Source of the DNA: Sporosarcina sp. FSL K6-1522
GTDB lineage: Bacteria > Bacillota > Bacilli > Bacillales_A > Planococcaceae
Reading direction: 5' to 3'
DNA length: 64,000 nucleotides
NCBI RefSeq assembly: GCF_038622445.1
Contig: NZ_CP152019.1
Coordinates: 2,702,501 to 2,766,500, forward strand
Below the pieces are notes generated by a model. The model did no database searches. It saw nothing but the letters and a program-made list of their open reading frames with translations, and had not been told where the DNA came from. The position numbers were made by a program, and so were the translations under genes. Of the stretch, positions 35,602 through 44,343 are shown in pieces. Within the stretch, counting starts at the first letter, position 1. Every line of letters starts with the position of its first letter.

Positions 35602-36399
35602 ATGACCACCGTTTCAAAGCATCAAGAACCAATGTTGGATAAAGCACAACTGAATAAGGATATTGCGAAATTCCCACAAGTGCATCCAATTACAGAAGAT
35701 ATGAAAATAGAGCATAGTGGCGTATCTAGACTCGTCATGATTGATAGGTATTCGTTTAAGGATACAGAAAAGAAGACATTGCAAATCGGGGATTTCGTCG
35801 TACTGACAGTAAAGGAAGATCCAAAATTTCCAGCGCGAGGGCTTGGCTTCATAACGGCATTGGATGAAGAGAATGGCAAAGCAGACATTTGGATTGAAGC
35901 AGATTATCGCTCCGCAATTGATAGCCCAGAAGAACAGGAGACAGGCGTTGTTACACGGTCACTAGATGTGATTGAAAAGCCACTTGAAGTATTTTACGAG
36001 CAAATTGCTAAACGTAATGCGACGGGGCTTGCGTCAGTTGAACTAACCGAAGAAAAGCGGAAAGAATCCTTTGATCGTTTCTACGACCAATTGTCACAGT
36101 TGAATTTCATCCCGGCAGGACGTGTACTGTATGGAGCGGGTTCGGACACAGAAGTCACGTTTTTCAACTGTTATGTGATGCCGTTTGTGGCGGATTCTCG
36201 CGAGGGCATTTCTGATCACCGCAAACAAGTGATGGAGATCATGAGCCGTGGTGGCGGTGTGGGAACGAATGGTTCTACACTACGTCCACGTAACACATTA
36301 GCACGTGGTGTTAATGGTAAATCGTCAGGGTCTGTCTCATGGCTAGACGATATTGCGAAATTAACGCATCTTGTGGAACAAGGTGGATCCAGACGTGGT
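35602..36399 (+). CDS. nrdJ: class II (adenosylcobalamin-dependent) ribonucleoside reductase, exon 1
   Basis: First of three exons of a gene that, once spliced, codes 853 residues. The enzyme reduces ribonucleotides to deoxyribonucleotides with a cobalamin-generated thiyl radical. Exon 1 gives residues 1-266. Cys190 in FFNCYVMPF is the first redox cysteine. GGGVGTNGSTLRPR and NGKSSGSVSWLDDIAKL are family blocks. It ends ...EQGGSRRG at a GGT codon. AAAAGGAGG precedes the ATG. Reading straight on gives 21 unrelated codons and a stop at 36459, inside a group I intron. The normal family continuation, AQMIMLADWHPDI, begins at 36721 in phase. Confidence 0.93.
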
Positions 36400-36720
36400 A
36401 GAGCTATTTCGTGTGCCTCGTCTTTAAATAAACCTCGTGAATTGCTGGAAACTCTTTGATGACTTATCGGCTACAACGTAACTGGAAACAGTAAGCGTGA
36501 ATGCTTGAGAACGATAGGTGGATAAAGACAATCAGCAGCCAAGCTCCTGTGAAATGGAGAAGGTTCAACGACCATCGAAAGCACGCTGAATAGGCGGAAG
36601 CAAGTAGAGTAGGGATTAAGCAATCCCGAAGTGCGAGGGTACTCTAAACGGGTATAAGATATGGTCTGATCTTCTAAGGTGACTTAGAGAGCTGGTGTAG
36701 CGAATCAGCGCAACAAATCG
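36400..36720 (+). ncRNA. group I intron 1 in nrdJ (IA2-like, 321 nt, no ORF)
   Basis: The 5' exon end AGACGTGGT (36391-36399) pairs with the internal guide GCCTCGTCT (36415-36423), closing with the required U-G pair. P10 is TGTGC (36412-36416) with the 3' exon GCACA (36721-36725). The intron ends in G at 36720. Core: R element TTCAACGACCATCG near 36564 and S element AAGATATGGTCTG near 36656, with P7 GACCAT (36570-36575) pairing ATGGTC (36661-36666). Q-like text AATCAGCAGCCAAGC lies near 36530. GAGTAGGG and AAGGTGACTT also occur in the phage T4 td intron. No homing endonuclease is encoded. Confidence 0.93.
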
Positions 36721-37365
36721 GCACAGATGATTATGTTAGCGGATTGGCACCCTGACATTTACGAATTTATCATCTCAAAAATGCAGAATCCGCGGATTTT
36801 ACGTTTCCTTCTGGAACATACGGAAGATGAGTTGATCAAGAAGCTTGCAAGTGAAAAACTGAAATTTAAACCACTTACTACACAAGAAGAAGCGATGTAC
36901 CAAGGCATTCTGAACTACCGGGCAATTCCAGGTATGGGCGGTTTCAACGAAGCCATCATGCGAGATGCAGAAGCAAAATTACGCGATGGTGGGACGTATT
37001 CCATTCATAATTCGGAATTCCTTACGGGTGCAAACATCTCTGTCACATTGACAGATGATTTTATGAAGGCTGTTGAACAGGATACGAATTACGAACTTCG
37101 TTTCCCAGCAGTTGAAAAATATTCACCTGCAGAAATGACGACATATAATGAAGAATGGCATAAAGTTGGAGATGTACGCGAATGGGAACGTCAGGGGCAT
37201 GAAGTACGAGTATATCGGACGATTAAAGCACGTGCACTGTGGGATCTTATCAACATTTGCGCAACGTATTCCGCAGAACCGGGCATTTTCTTCATCGATA
37301 ATGCCAACAACGAAACAAACGCTAAAGCATACGGCCAGCAAGTCGTAGCAACAAACCCGTGTGGT
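36721..37365 (+). CDS. nrdJ: class II ribonucleoside reductase, exon 2
   Basis: Codes residues 267-481 of the spliced protein, 215 codons in phase 0 at both ends. It starts AQMIMLADWHPDIYEFI and ends VATNPCG. Cys480 in the NPCG motif is the thiyl-radical cysteine of class II reductases, and the catalytic Glu that follows it comes from exon 3. NSEFLTGANISVTLTD and FFIDNANNETN are family blocks. An ORF call starting at the ATG at 36727 would miss the first two residues and run into intron 2. Confidence 0.93.
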
Positions 37366-37619
37366 GAACTTCGCCTCACGTTAAAAATTGCGGGATGAAG
37401 CGGGGAAGCTGAGATGCCAATCCGAACCGAAGGCTGAAGATAAAGCTTTAGTCAGGGGCAACGCATACCTGGTGATCCTGTTTTCATTAGTTAGAAAACA
37501 GACTATAATCCAGGCACGAGACCGCAACACTGTATATCGCAGTGAAAATGTATGCTGAACTTACAGGAAAACGAACTGTAAGAACTGAAGGATAAAAAGC
37601 CTTCAGGATAACATAATTG
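37366..37619 (+). ncRNA. group I intron 2 in nrdJ (254 nt, no ORF)
   Basis: The 5' exon end CGTGTGGT (37358-37365) pairs with the guide GCCTCACG (37373-37380), again with one U-U mismatch and a terminal U-G pair. P10 is TTC (37370-37372) with exon GAA (37620-37622). The last base is G at 37619. R-like text GGGGCAACGCATACCTGG (near 37455) and S-like ACTATAATCCAGG supply P7 as CCTGG (37468-37472) with CCAGG (37510-37514). P/Q-like text AAATTGCGGG and CAATCCGAACCG lies upstream. The core differs from intron 1, so it is probably another subgroup. Splitting here restores NPCG/EQPLAPYS exactly. Confidence 0.85.
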
Positions 37620-38738
37620 GAACAACCATTAGCACCTTATTCGGTTTGTAACCTTGCTGCCGTAAACCTTGCTGAAGTGGCAGATAAAGAAATAAAAACG
37701 GTAAACTTTGAAAAATTGCGGGAAATTGTCCGTGTCGGTGTTCGAATGCAGGATAACGTGATCGACGGGACACCATATTTCCTTGAAGAAAATAAAGTAC
37801 AAGCGCTAGGTGAACGCCGTGTGGGCCTAGGTGTTATGGGGCTTGCTGATTTACTTATTTATTGTGAAAAAGAATACGGCTCAGTAGCAGGTAATGAACT
37901 TGTCGACAGCGTATTTGAAACAATTGCGACAACGGCATACCGTGAGTCCATTGAACTTGCCAAAGAAAAAGGAAGCTTCCCGTTCCTTATTGGTAAATCA
38001 GATGAAGAAACACAAACCCTTCGTAAAGCATTCATCAATACAGGCTTCATGAAGAAAATGCCGGAAGATATCCGTCAAGCCATTTTGGAACATGGTATCC
38101 GTAACTCGCATCTCCTAACTGTTGCGCCAACTGGATCCACTGGAACAATGGTAGGCGTTTCCACTGGATTAGAACCTTATTTCTCCTTTACCTATTACCG
38201 CAGTGGACGCCTTGGGAAATTTATCGAGGTGAAGGCGAGTATTGTAGAGGAATATTTACAGCGTAATCCCGAAGCGGATCCGGATAACTTGCCGGAATGG
38301 TTCATCTCGTCAATGAGCCTTGCGCCGGAAGCGCATGCGGATGTGCAATGCATCATCCAGCGTTGGATCGATAGCTCGATTTCGAAAACAGTCAATGCAC
38401 CACGTGGCTATACGGTTGAGCAAGTGGAAAGTGTCTATGAGCGCCTTTATAAAGGTGGCGCGAAAGGCGGTACTGTCTATGTAGATGGTAGTCGTGATTC
38501 ACAAGTTTTGACGTTGAAAGCAGAAGAAAACAACATGGACACGGAGTATGTTGAAGAGGTTGTTGAACAACGAAAAGTGGTTCTTGTTGATACGATCCAA
38601 GATTTGCGTTCAACAAACGTCACGATTGGCTCTGAAGTCGGTGATACTTGTCCTGTTTGTAGACAAGGAACGGTTGAAGAAATGGGCGGTTGTAATACAT
38701 GTACAAACTGTAACGCACAACTTCAATGTGGGCTATAA
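37620..38738 (+). CDS. nrdJ: class II ribonucleoside reductase, exon 3
   Basis: Codes residues 482-853 (372 codons plus stop). It starts EQPLAPYSVCNLAAVNL, whose first Glu completes the NPCGE active-site motif. TVAPTGSTGTM is the phosphate-binding block at the end of the barrel. The C-terminus CPVCRQGTVEEMGGCNTC, TNCNAQLQCGL is the mobile zinc-ribbon/cysteine tail that passes reducing equivalents from thioredoxin. No ATG is needed at its start because it is an internal exon. Confidence 0.93.
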   Translation, partial: EQPLAPYSVCNLAAVNLAEVADKEIKTVNFEKLREIVRVGVRMQDNVIDGTPYFLEENKVQALGERRVGLGVMGLADLLIYCEKEYGSVAGNELVDSVFETIATTAYRESIELAKEKGSFPFLIGKSDEETQTLRKAFINTGFMKKMPEDIRQAILEHGIRNSHLLTVAPTGSTGTMVGVSTGLEPYFSFTYYRSGRLGKFIEVKASIVEEYLQRNPEADPDNLPEWFISSMSLAPEAHADVQCIIQRWIDSSISKTVNAPRGYTVEQVESVYERLYKGGAKGGTVYVDGSRDSQVLTLKAEENNMDTEYVEEVVEQRKVVLVDTIQDLRSTNVTIGSEVGDTCPVCRQGTVEEMGGCNTCTNCNAQLQCGL

Positions 38739-38746
38739 AAAGAATT

Positions 38747-38788
38747 AAAAAAACGGAAGGTGCCTGATTGGGCAACCTTCCGTTTTTT
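38747..38788. terminator. terminator between nrdJ and yqhQ (both directions)
   Basis: AAAAAACGGAAGGT (38748-38761) pairs with ACCTTCCGTTTTTT (38775-38788). Confidence 0.88.
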
Positions 38789-38792
38789 AGAT

Positions 38793-38858
38793 TAAGAAAG
38801 TATAAGTTTCTCAACTTAACCTAGTGTCTAGTGTCTAGGCTCCAGCGCTTTTCTTAAT
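38793..38858 (+). repeat. dispersed repeat family 1, copy b
   Basis: About 66 bases: TAAGAAAGTATAAGTTTCTC, then GTGTCTAGGCTCCAGCGC and CTTTTCTTAATT. It matches the copy at 19696-19767 in block order and orientation. The right end overlaps the stop codon of yqhQ (TAA at 38854-38856 on the minus strand). Confidence 0.75.
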
Positions 38859-39831
38859 TTACAGGAATCGTTTCGGTTCCAGTAGTATTTTTCATATCAA
38901 CTTCTAGTACTTCTACGCCATGTTCTTCAATCTCCAACAATTTTTCGAAGGATGCGATTGCAACTTCTACTTGTTTATCATCAGGTTCTTTCGTCGTTAG
39001 CAATTGAAGCCAGAGTCCCGGATAGCCCAAATATTTCAAGACGGGGATGTTACGCATAGCATTTGTCAATTGCAAGACTTCGAAAGAAATACCAAGAACA
39101 ACTGGAATGAGGAGAATCCGGTTTACAACCCGCAACCATAATGGGTCGGTTGGTACGAGAAAATAGATGAACATTCCAACGATGACCGTAAATAGGATGA
39201 AACTGCTGCCGCATCGAAAATGGAGCCTAGATTGTGCTTGGACATTTTCGACGGTCATGGGCAGATTATTTTCATAGGCATTGATGACCTTATGTTCCGC
39301 CCCGTGATATTGAAACACGCGTTTAATAAGCGGTGTCATCGACACGAGGGAAATATAGCTCAATAACAAAATGAGTTTGAACAGACTTTCAAGTAAAATC
39401 TGTGCTGTTTTTCCTGGCGCAATGAATTGCAACATTTCTGCAAGGAACACCGGAACAAGCGTGAACACAAATTTTCCAAATAAAAACGAAAGGATACCGA
39501 CTGCTGCCACACCAAGAACCATCGCCAACTTGGACGTTTCTTCGGGTTCTTGTTCCTCCTCTTCACCTGGCATCACGTCATAACGCTCACTAGAGAATGT
39601 CAAATGACGCGAACCAATGCCTGCCGATTCGATTAATGCAACGATGCCTCGAACGAATGGAATTTTCTTTAATCTCATTTGCATATTATTTTTTTCTTTT
39701 GGCAGATGAAAATAATCGATGGACTCATCTTTCCGTCGAATGGCTGTCACCGTATGATTTTTCCCGCCGAACATAACCCCTTCGACAAGCGCTTGGCCTC
39801 CATAAGTAGGCGATTGTTGTCCTTTTTCCAT
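38854..39831 (-). CDS. yqhQ: DUF1385 membrane protein, YqhQ-like
   Basis: 325 residues from the ATG at 39831; a GTG twelve bases upstream is an alternative, and neither has a strong RBS. The N-terminal YGGQALVEGVMFGGKNH is the DUF1385 signature. Four or five membrane segments lie between about residues 98 and 265, with FQYHGAEHKVINAYEN and RLHFRCGSSF between them. Function unknown; the order yqhQ-yqhR-aroQ-pepQ-efp is as in B. subtilis. Confidence 0.9.
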   Translation of the reverse strand: MEKGQQSPTYGGQALVEGVMFGGKNHTVTAIRRKDESIDYFHLPKEKNNMQMRLKKIPFVRGIVALIESAGIGSRHLTFSSERYDVMPGEEEEQEPEETSKLAMVLGVAAVGILSFLFGKFVFTLVPVFLAEMLQFIAPGKTAQILLESLFKLILLLSYISLVSMTPLIKRVFQYHGAEHKVINAYENNLPMTVENVQAQSRLHFRCGSSFILFTVIVGMFIYFLVPTDPLWLRVVNRILLIPVVLGISFEVLQLTNAMRNIPVLKYLGYPGLWLQLLTTKEPDDKQVEVAIASFEKLLEIEEHGVEVLEVDMKNTTGTETIPVN

Positions 39832-39960
39832 ACATTTACCCACACTTTCTTTTGTATCAGCTACAACTTATTTTCTATTGTACTAAAAAACTGCGAATGA
39901 CTCCAGAAATGATGTTTAAAAAGTTCAGAACCTCCCGACACTTTGTGTAGGAGGGATAAC

Positions 39961-40389
39961 ATGATTAATAAAACACTTGGCTGGACAGCTGTTTTTAGCG
40001 CTTTTTTCACCGTGTGTAGTCTTTGGTTTTTACAGTTATTTCATTTTATTCGTTGGTCGCCGATTGGATGGGCTAAAAAATGGCATCTCTTACCCACTGC
40101 CCATGTCACAATCAAATGGGCTTTGCTGTTCGTTGTACTCGTTGTCCTTTTCGGGTTGCTCTATTTGGCAGTTTCGTTTACCACATCGATTCCACCATCA
40201 ATAACAGCACTTATTCTTGGCATCATTGCTGTCTTTGCAGTCGAATGGACCATTGATTCGCCGAAAACACCATGGGACGCCATTAAATCTGTTTCCATCC
40301 CATTCCTAGCACTTATGGCCATTGTTCTTCGCTTTATTACAGGAACGGCGGTTTTTATGAAGAAACTTTCAGAGGAAAGTACAAAATGA
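39961..40389 (+). CDS. yqhR: YqhR-family membrane protein
   Basis: 142 residues, start at 39961 with AGGAGGG seven bases upstream. Four membrane segments (about 7-27, 49-70, 77-95, 109-127). Family text: HFIRWSPIGWAKKW and TAHVTIKWALLF. Divergent from yqhQ. Function unknown. Confidence 0.85.
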   Translation: MINKTLGWTAVFSAFFTVCSLWFLQLFHFIRWSPIGWAKKWHLLPTAHVTIKWALLFVVLVVLFGLLYLAVSFTTSIPPSITALILGIIAVFAVEWTIDSPKTPWDAIKSVSIPFLALMAIVLRFITGTAVFMKKLSEESTK

Positions 40390-40451
40390 GTTGCCACCAA
40401 AGAACGATATGATAAAATGAGTAAGATAAAGGTGAGAGGAATGGTGCGGCG

Positions 40452-40892
40452 GTGAAGTTACTTATTATGAACGGACCTAATCTGAATCGACTGGGAAAAA
40501 GGGAACCGGGTATTTACGGTGCAGAAACGCTAGAAGATGTTGAAGGGAAACTGCATAAGCTTGCGTTACAGCATGGGGTTGAGCTATCGTTTTTTCAATC
40601 GAATTGGGAAGGCGCTTTGATCGATAAAATCCATGAGGCCGAAGATTGTGGGCTCGACGGAATTATCTTCAATCCTGGTGCGTTTACGCATTACAGTATA
40701 GCGCTGCGAGATGCGGTCGCCTCAATCACCGTGCCTGTGATCGAAATCCATATTTCGAATGTACATAGTCGGGAACCGTTCAGACAAACATCTGTTATTG
40801 CGCCAGTTTGCATGGGCCAAATCTCAGGATTTGGTACGGATGGGTATGAACTAGCCTTCCAAGCTTTCCTACTCAAACGAAAAGAGGTTTAA
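40452..40892 (+). CDS. aroQ: type II 3-dehydroquinate dehydratase
   Basis: Third step of the shikimate pathway; forms the usual dodecamer. 146 residues from a GTG. Motifs: IMNGPNLNRLGKREPGIYG (catalytic Tyr), FNPGAFTHYSIALRDA, VIEIHISNVHSREPFR (catalytic His) and the arginine in that last block. It stands two bases from pepQ's leader region and pairs with aroK elsewhere in the window. Confidence 0.95.
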   Translation: MKLLIMNGPNLNRLGKREPGIYGAETLEDVEGKLHKLALQHGVELSFFQSNWEGALIDKIHEAEDCGLDGIIFNPGAFTHYSIALRDAVASITVPVIEIHISNVHSREPFRQTSVIAPVCMGQISGFGTDGYELAFQAFLLKRKEV

Positions 40893-40896
40893 GACT

Positions 40897-41955
40897 GTGA
40901 AACTGACGAAACTGCGTGAACTGCTAAAAGAACATGACATCGATGCACTACTCGTTACAAATCCGTACAACCGCCGTTATATGACGGGATTCACGGGAAC
41001 AGCGGGGCTTGCGCTTATTTCGCAAGATGATGCTGTATTCATCACAGATTTTCGTTACACGGAGCAGGCCGGCAAAGAAATCGCTGATTTTCGTATCGTG
41101 CAACATACGGCTACGATTATTGAAGAAGTGGCAGCACAAGCGGAAAATATGAATCTACGTACAATTGGTTTCGAAAAAGACGATATGACATTTGGTCTTT
41201 ATGAGCTGTACAATGCAACAGTTCAATCAGAGTTGAAACCTGTTTCGGGCCTTGTCGAAAAGTTGCGGATGGTCAAAACGGCAGATGAATTGGCGGTTTT
41301 GAAACAAGCAGCTAAAATTGCAGATGATGCGTTTACGCATATTTGCACGTTCATAAAACCAGGTGTGACAGAACTGGAAGTAGCGAACGAACTGGAATTT
41401 GCGATGCGCAAACAAGGGGCAACTTCTTCATCCTTCGCGATTATTGTTGCGTCTGGTTTACGTGGAGCACTTCCGCACGGCGTTGCGACAGACAAAGTGA
41501 TTGAGTTGGGCGATTTAGTCACACTCGATTTCGGCGCTTTGTATGAGGGTTATATTTCAGATATTACGCGTACGGTTGCTGTTGGACAGCCTTCGGCTAA
41601 ACTGAAAGAAATCTACGAAGTGACACTTGCAGCACAAGAACTTGCAGTAAAAGAGATTAAACCGGGTATGACAGGAATAGAGGCAGATGCAATCGCACGA
41701 GATTACATCAAATCTAAAGGGTATGGTGATGCCTTTGGTCACTCGACAGGGCATGGTATTGGCCTTGAAGTGCATGAAGGACCAGGGCTCTCTTTCCGCT
41801 CAGAAACCATTCTTGTACCGAATATGACGGTTACGGTCGAACCAGGCATCTATCTTCCGGGTATTGGTGGCGTGCGTATTGAGGACGATATCATTATGAC
41901 GGAAGATGGCAATGAACGCCTAACGCATTCAACGAAAGAACTTCTAATCTTATAA
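40897..41955 (+). CDS. pepQ: Xaa-Pro dipeptidase / aminopeptidase P family (YqhT)
   Basis: M24 metallopeptidase, 352 residues from a GTG with AAAGAGG upstream. Metal ligands: Asp in TLDFGALYEGYISDITRT (two), His in STGHGIGLEVHEGPG, Glu in VEPGIYLPG and Glu in GGVRIEDDI. The N-terminal creatinase-like domain covers residues 1-125. Four bases after aroQ, so the two are co-transcribed and probably read on into efp, where B. subtilis has the same order. Confidence 0.92.
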   Translation: MKLTKLRELLKEHDIDALLVTNPYNRRYMTGFTGTAGLALISQDDAVFITDFRYTEQAGKEIADFRIVQHTATIIEEVAAQAENMNLRTIGFEKDDMTFGLYELYNATVQSELKPVSGLVEKLRMVKTADELAVLKQAAKIADDAFTHICTFIKPGVTELEVANELEFAMRKQGATSSSFAIIVASGLRGALPHGVATDKVIELGDLVTLDFGALYEGYISDITRTVAVGQPSAKLKEIYEVTLAAQELAVKEIKPGMTGIEADAIARDYIKSKGYGDAFGHSTGHGIGLEVHEGPGLSFRSETILVPNMTVTVEPGIYLPGIGGVRIEDDIIMTEDGNERLTHSTKELLIL

Positions 41956-42070
41956 CGTCAGCCAATAATAAGTTCATGGATGCCCTTATAAGAGCAACTA
42001 CGGCTCTGCTGTCGCCTATGGCTCAGCAATCACCGAGTTTTCTAATAATCTAGTAAATGGAGGAATCATC

Positions 42071-42628
42071 ATGATTTCAGTAAACGACTTTAAAACAGGC
42101 TTAACAATCGAAGTAGATGGGGACATCTGGCGTGTAATGGATTTCCAACACGTAAAACCAGGTAAAGGTGCGGCATTCGTTCGTTCAAAATTACGTAACC
42201 TACGTTCAGGTAACGTCAATGAAAAAACATTCCGTGCGGGTGAAAAAGTAGGCAGAGCGCAAATTGATAACAAACGTATGCAATACTTGTATGCAAATGG
42301 CGACGATCATGTCTTCATGGATAATGAATCATATGAACAAATTGAACTTCCAGCGGCGCAAATTGAAGAAGAATTGAAATTCTTGAAAGAAAATATGGAA
42401 GTGCATGTCATCCAGTATAAAGAAGAAATTCTTGGTGTTGCATTGCCAGTAACAGTTACATTAGAAGTAACAGAAACAGAGCCGGGCATTAAAGGCGATA
42501 CAGCAAGTGGCGGTTCAAAGCCAGCTACACTGGAAACAGGATTGATTGTGCAAGTACCATTCTTCGTTAATATCGGTGATAAACTGGTTATTAATACAGA
42601 AGAATCCGAATACGTTTCGCGCGCTTAA
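42071..42628 (+). CDS. efp: translation elongation factor P
   Basis: Relieves ribosome stalling at polyproline. 185 residues, three beta-barrel domains. The tip lysine is Lys32 in [10 protein letters not shown], followed by RSKLRNL. In B. subtilis this lysine is 5-aminopentanolated. GGAGG lies before the ATG. Confidence 0.97.
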   Translation: MISVNDFKTGLTIEVDGDIWRVMDFQHVKPGKGAAFVRSKLRNLRSGNVNEKTFRAGEKVGRAQIDNKRMQYLYANGDDHVFMDNESYEQIELPAAQIEEELKFLKENMEVHVIQYKEEILGVALPVTVTLEVTETEPGIKGDTASGGSKPATLETGLIVQVPFFVNIGDKLVINTEESEYVSRA

Positions 42629-42645
42629 TAATAGTAGTTTAGTTC

Positions 42646-42684
42646 ACACCTTACAACCCAAATCGGGTCTGTAAGGTGTTTTTC
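42646..42684 (+). terminator. terminator of efp
   Basis: ACACCTTACA (42646-42655) pairs with TGTAAGGTGT (42670-42679), with a second short pair CCC/GGG inside, then Ts. Confidence 0.85.
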
Positions 42685-42780
42685 TTATGCCAAGATTCTC
42701 GGGGCGCTTCAATTAGGGAGGAATCCAAGTAAAATCTCTCTTTCCTATCGCATCTAAGTGAACACCTTGCGCTTTTCGAT

Positions 42781-42809
42781 TCATATATCAGGTTATCCGC
42801 ACATAGGAT
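42781..42809 (+). promoter_or_regulatory. sigma-E-like promoter of the spoIIIA operon
   Basis: TCATATA (42781-42787), a 14-base spacer and CATAGGAT (42802-42809) resemble the mother-cell sigma-E pattern (-35 near TCATATT, -10 CATACAAT). It lies 23 bases before the spoIIIAC start, so the operon appears to begin at spoIIIAC. Confidence 0.55.
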
Positions 42810-42831
42810 ATTGCAATGGGGGGCGTACCGG

Positions 42832-43041
42832 ATGGACTTGAATGATTTGTTACGAATTGCCGGTATTGGATTGGTCATCGGTTTGCTACATGTTTTTTTT
42901 GAACAAACCGGCAAGAAAGAATTCTCCTTTTTCTTGTTTTTTATTGCCTATATTTATATCACTGCCGAGATGTTGCATTTCCTTAAAATTTTCTTCACGG
43001 AAATAGCGGAATTTTTCCAATGGTTGTCGATGTCAGTCTGA
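42832..43041 (+). CDS. spoIIIAC: stage III sporulation protein AC
   Basis: 69 residues from the ATG at 42832 with GGGGGG eight bases upstream. MDLNDLLRIAGIGLVIGLLHVFFEQTGKKEF matches the SpoIIIAC pattern of two membrane helices, the first ending in His-Val and KxTGKxE. Part of the mother-cell side of the SpoIIIA-SpoIIQ feeding channel. In B. subtilis it is third in the operon; here it is first. Confidence 0.9.
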   Translation: MDLNDLLRIAGIGLVIGLLHVFFEQTGKKEFSFFLFFIAYIYITAEMLHFLKIFFTEIAEFFQWLSMSV

Positions 43042-43418
43042 TGCTCACCTTACTCCAGGCAATCGTCGTCTTTTTTCTACTCCTCTTGATTGCATTTGCA
43101 GTACCTAAGCTTCAGCCGTTATTGTCTGTCGGAATTTTTTTATTTTTTCTCCTGCATATCCTTGTGACAGTCGTTTTTCCATTTGGCAAAGTGTATGTAG
43201 GGCTTTTTGCCCCATTGCCAGACCCTTTCGCTAAGCTGCTGATTGGGAGTGCCATTTTATATTATTTGTCTGAACTAATCGCTCAGCATTTTGAAGAGGC
43301 TGGGTATGCTTCACTCGCTTCGTTGTCCCATTTTGCAGTGAAAATCGCAATTCTCACCTTATGGATTCAGCAGACGACCACACTTATTGAAATACTATCT
43401 ACACTCATTTCAAAATGA
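43020..43418 (+). CDS. spoIIIAD: stage III sporulation protein AD
   Basis: 132 residues, close to the 133 of B. subtilis. It overlaps spoIIIAC by 22 bases; an internal ATG at 43041 (TGATG with the AC stop) is an alternative start. Four membrane segments; the C-terminal part LIAQHFEEAGYASLASLSHFAVKIAILTLW is typical of SpoIIIAD. Confidence 0.88.
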   Translation: MVVDVSLMLTLLQAIVVFFLLLLIAFAVPKLQPLLSVGIFLFFLLHILVTVVFPFGKVYVGLFAPLPDPFAKLLIGSAILYYLSELIAQHFEEAGYASLASLSHFAVKIAILTLWIQQTTTLIEILSTLISK

Positions 43419-43434
43419 ACGGACGGGGTATTTG

Positions 43435-44334
43435 ATGCTTTCATTTATTGAAACCATACTCGGAACCGTATTGTCTAGTTTCGTCATTGTTATTATTTCA
43501 ACCTTCATGGCTTTAATAGTGGACTTTCTCTTTCCTACATTTAAGAAGTGGACGAGGATGCTATTAGTATTCCTAGTCGTGATGGTCGTTTTGCAACCCG
43601 CATTCGAACATTTAACACTTATACGGGATATCGCAAACTCTATATCGCTGCTATTTATTTCAATTTATCCAATTTTGACGGCTAGTATGGTTGCTGCGGG
43701 TGGCGCTTTCAGCTTGCTGAATTTCCAACCAGCAATGCTACTGTTTGCAAATGGGGCAGTTGTCTTGGCGGAATATGTGCTCATTCCGTTGCTCACTGCA
43801 GCGCTCATTTTTGATCTTGTTACAAGATTGTTGCCGTCAGTTCCGTTTACGAAAATGGCAGACCTCATTCGGACAACCTTACTTGGCACGGTATCAGCGG
43901 TCGTTGCTGCCTATTCAATTTTCATTACAGCGGGGGGGACGATGTCTTGGGCGCTGTCAGGGCTTGCTAGCGAGCCGATTAAAGAGTTGATTCGCCAAAA
44001 TATTCCTCTGATTGGCTCATTTATGACGGACAGTATGGGAACCATTGGCCGCTATTCATCCGGAGCTAGTGTTTTTGCAGGAGGTTGGCTCATATCAACA
44101 GTGACAACTGTTGCCATTATTCCATCTCTTAAAACCTTGCTCGTTGCCTTTTTCTATAGATGGACGGCTGCACTTATTGAGCCATTTGCAGATAAGGATA
44201 TCACTGGCATCTTAGATGATATTGGGAAAACCTTGTTTGTTCTCTGTGCCGTTTCTTTTTTAATCGCTTTTGCTTTTATCTATACGGCTCTTTTTTCCAT
44301 TATATTAATCAAGCTAATGACGACGATGAAATGA
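43435..44334 (+). CDS. spoIIIAE: stage III sporulation protein AE, short form
   Basis: 299 residues from ATG 43435 with ACGGGG upstream. B. subtilis SpoIIIAE has about 400, so some 100 N-terminal residues including the signal peptide are missing. The multi-span membrane part is intact: LLPSVPFTKMADLIRTTLLGTVS, IPLIGSFMTDSMGTIGR and FYRWTAALIEPFADKDITGILDDIGKTLF match the family blocks. An in-frame ATG at 43387 would add 16 residues only. Confidence 0.85.
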   Translation: MLSFIETILGTVLSSFVIVIISTFMALIVDFLFPTFKKWTRMLLVFLVVMVVLQPAFEHLTLIRDIANSISLLFISIYPILTASMVAAGGAFSLLNFQPAMLLFANGAVVLAEYVLIPLLTAALIFDLVTRLLPSVPFTKMADLIRTTLLGTVSAVVAAYSIFITAGGTMSWALSGLASEPIKELIRQNIPLIGSFMTDSMGTIGRYSSGASVFAGGWLISTVTTVAIIPSLKTLLVAFFYRWTAALIEPFADKDITGILDDIGKTLFVLCAVSFLIAFAFIYTALFSIILIKLMTTMK

Positions 44335-44343
44335 GGTGAGGGA

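Noticed and set aside
35602..38738. nrdJ as a pseudogene or a gene with inteins
   Set aside because: The inserts contain stop codons and no intein splicing blocks, and both show group I intron pairing at exact, phase-0 boundaries. The exons have no other damage.
41956..42070. Short imperfect repeats between pepQ and efp (GGCTCTGCTGTCGCC and GGCTCAGCAATCACC)
   Set aside because: Pairing is weak and no known element fits; probably ordinary intergenic sequence.
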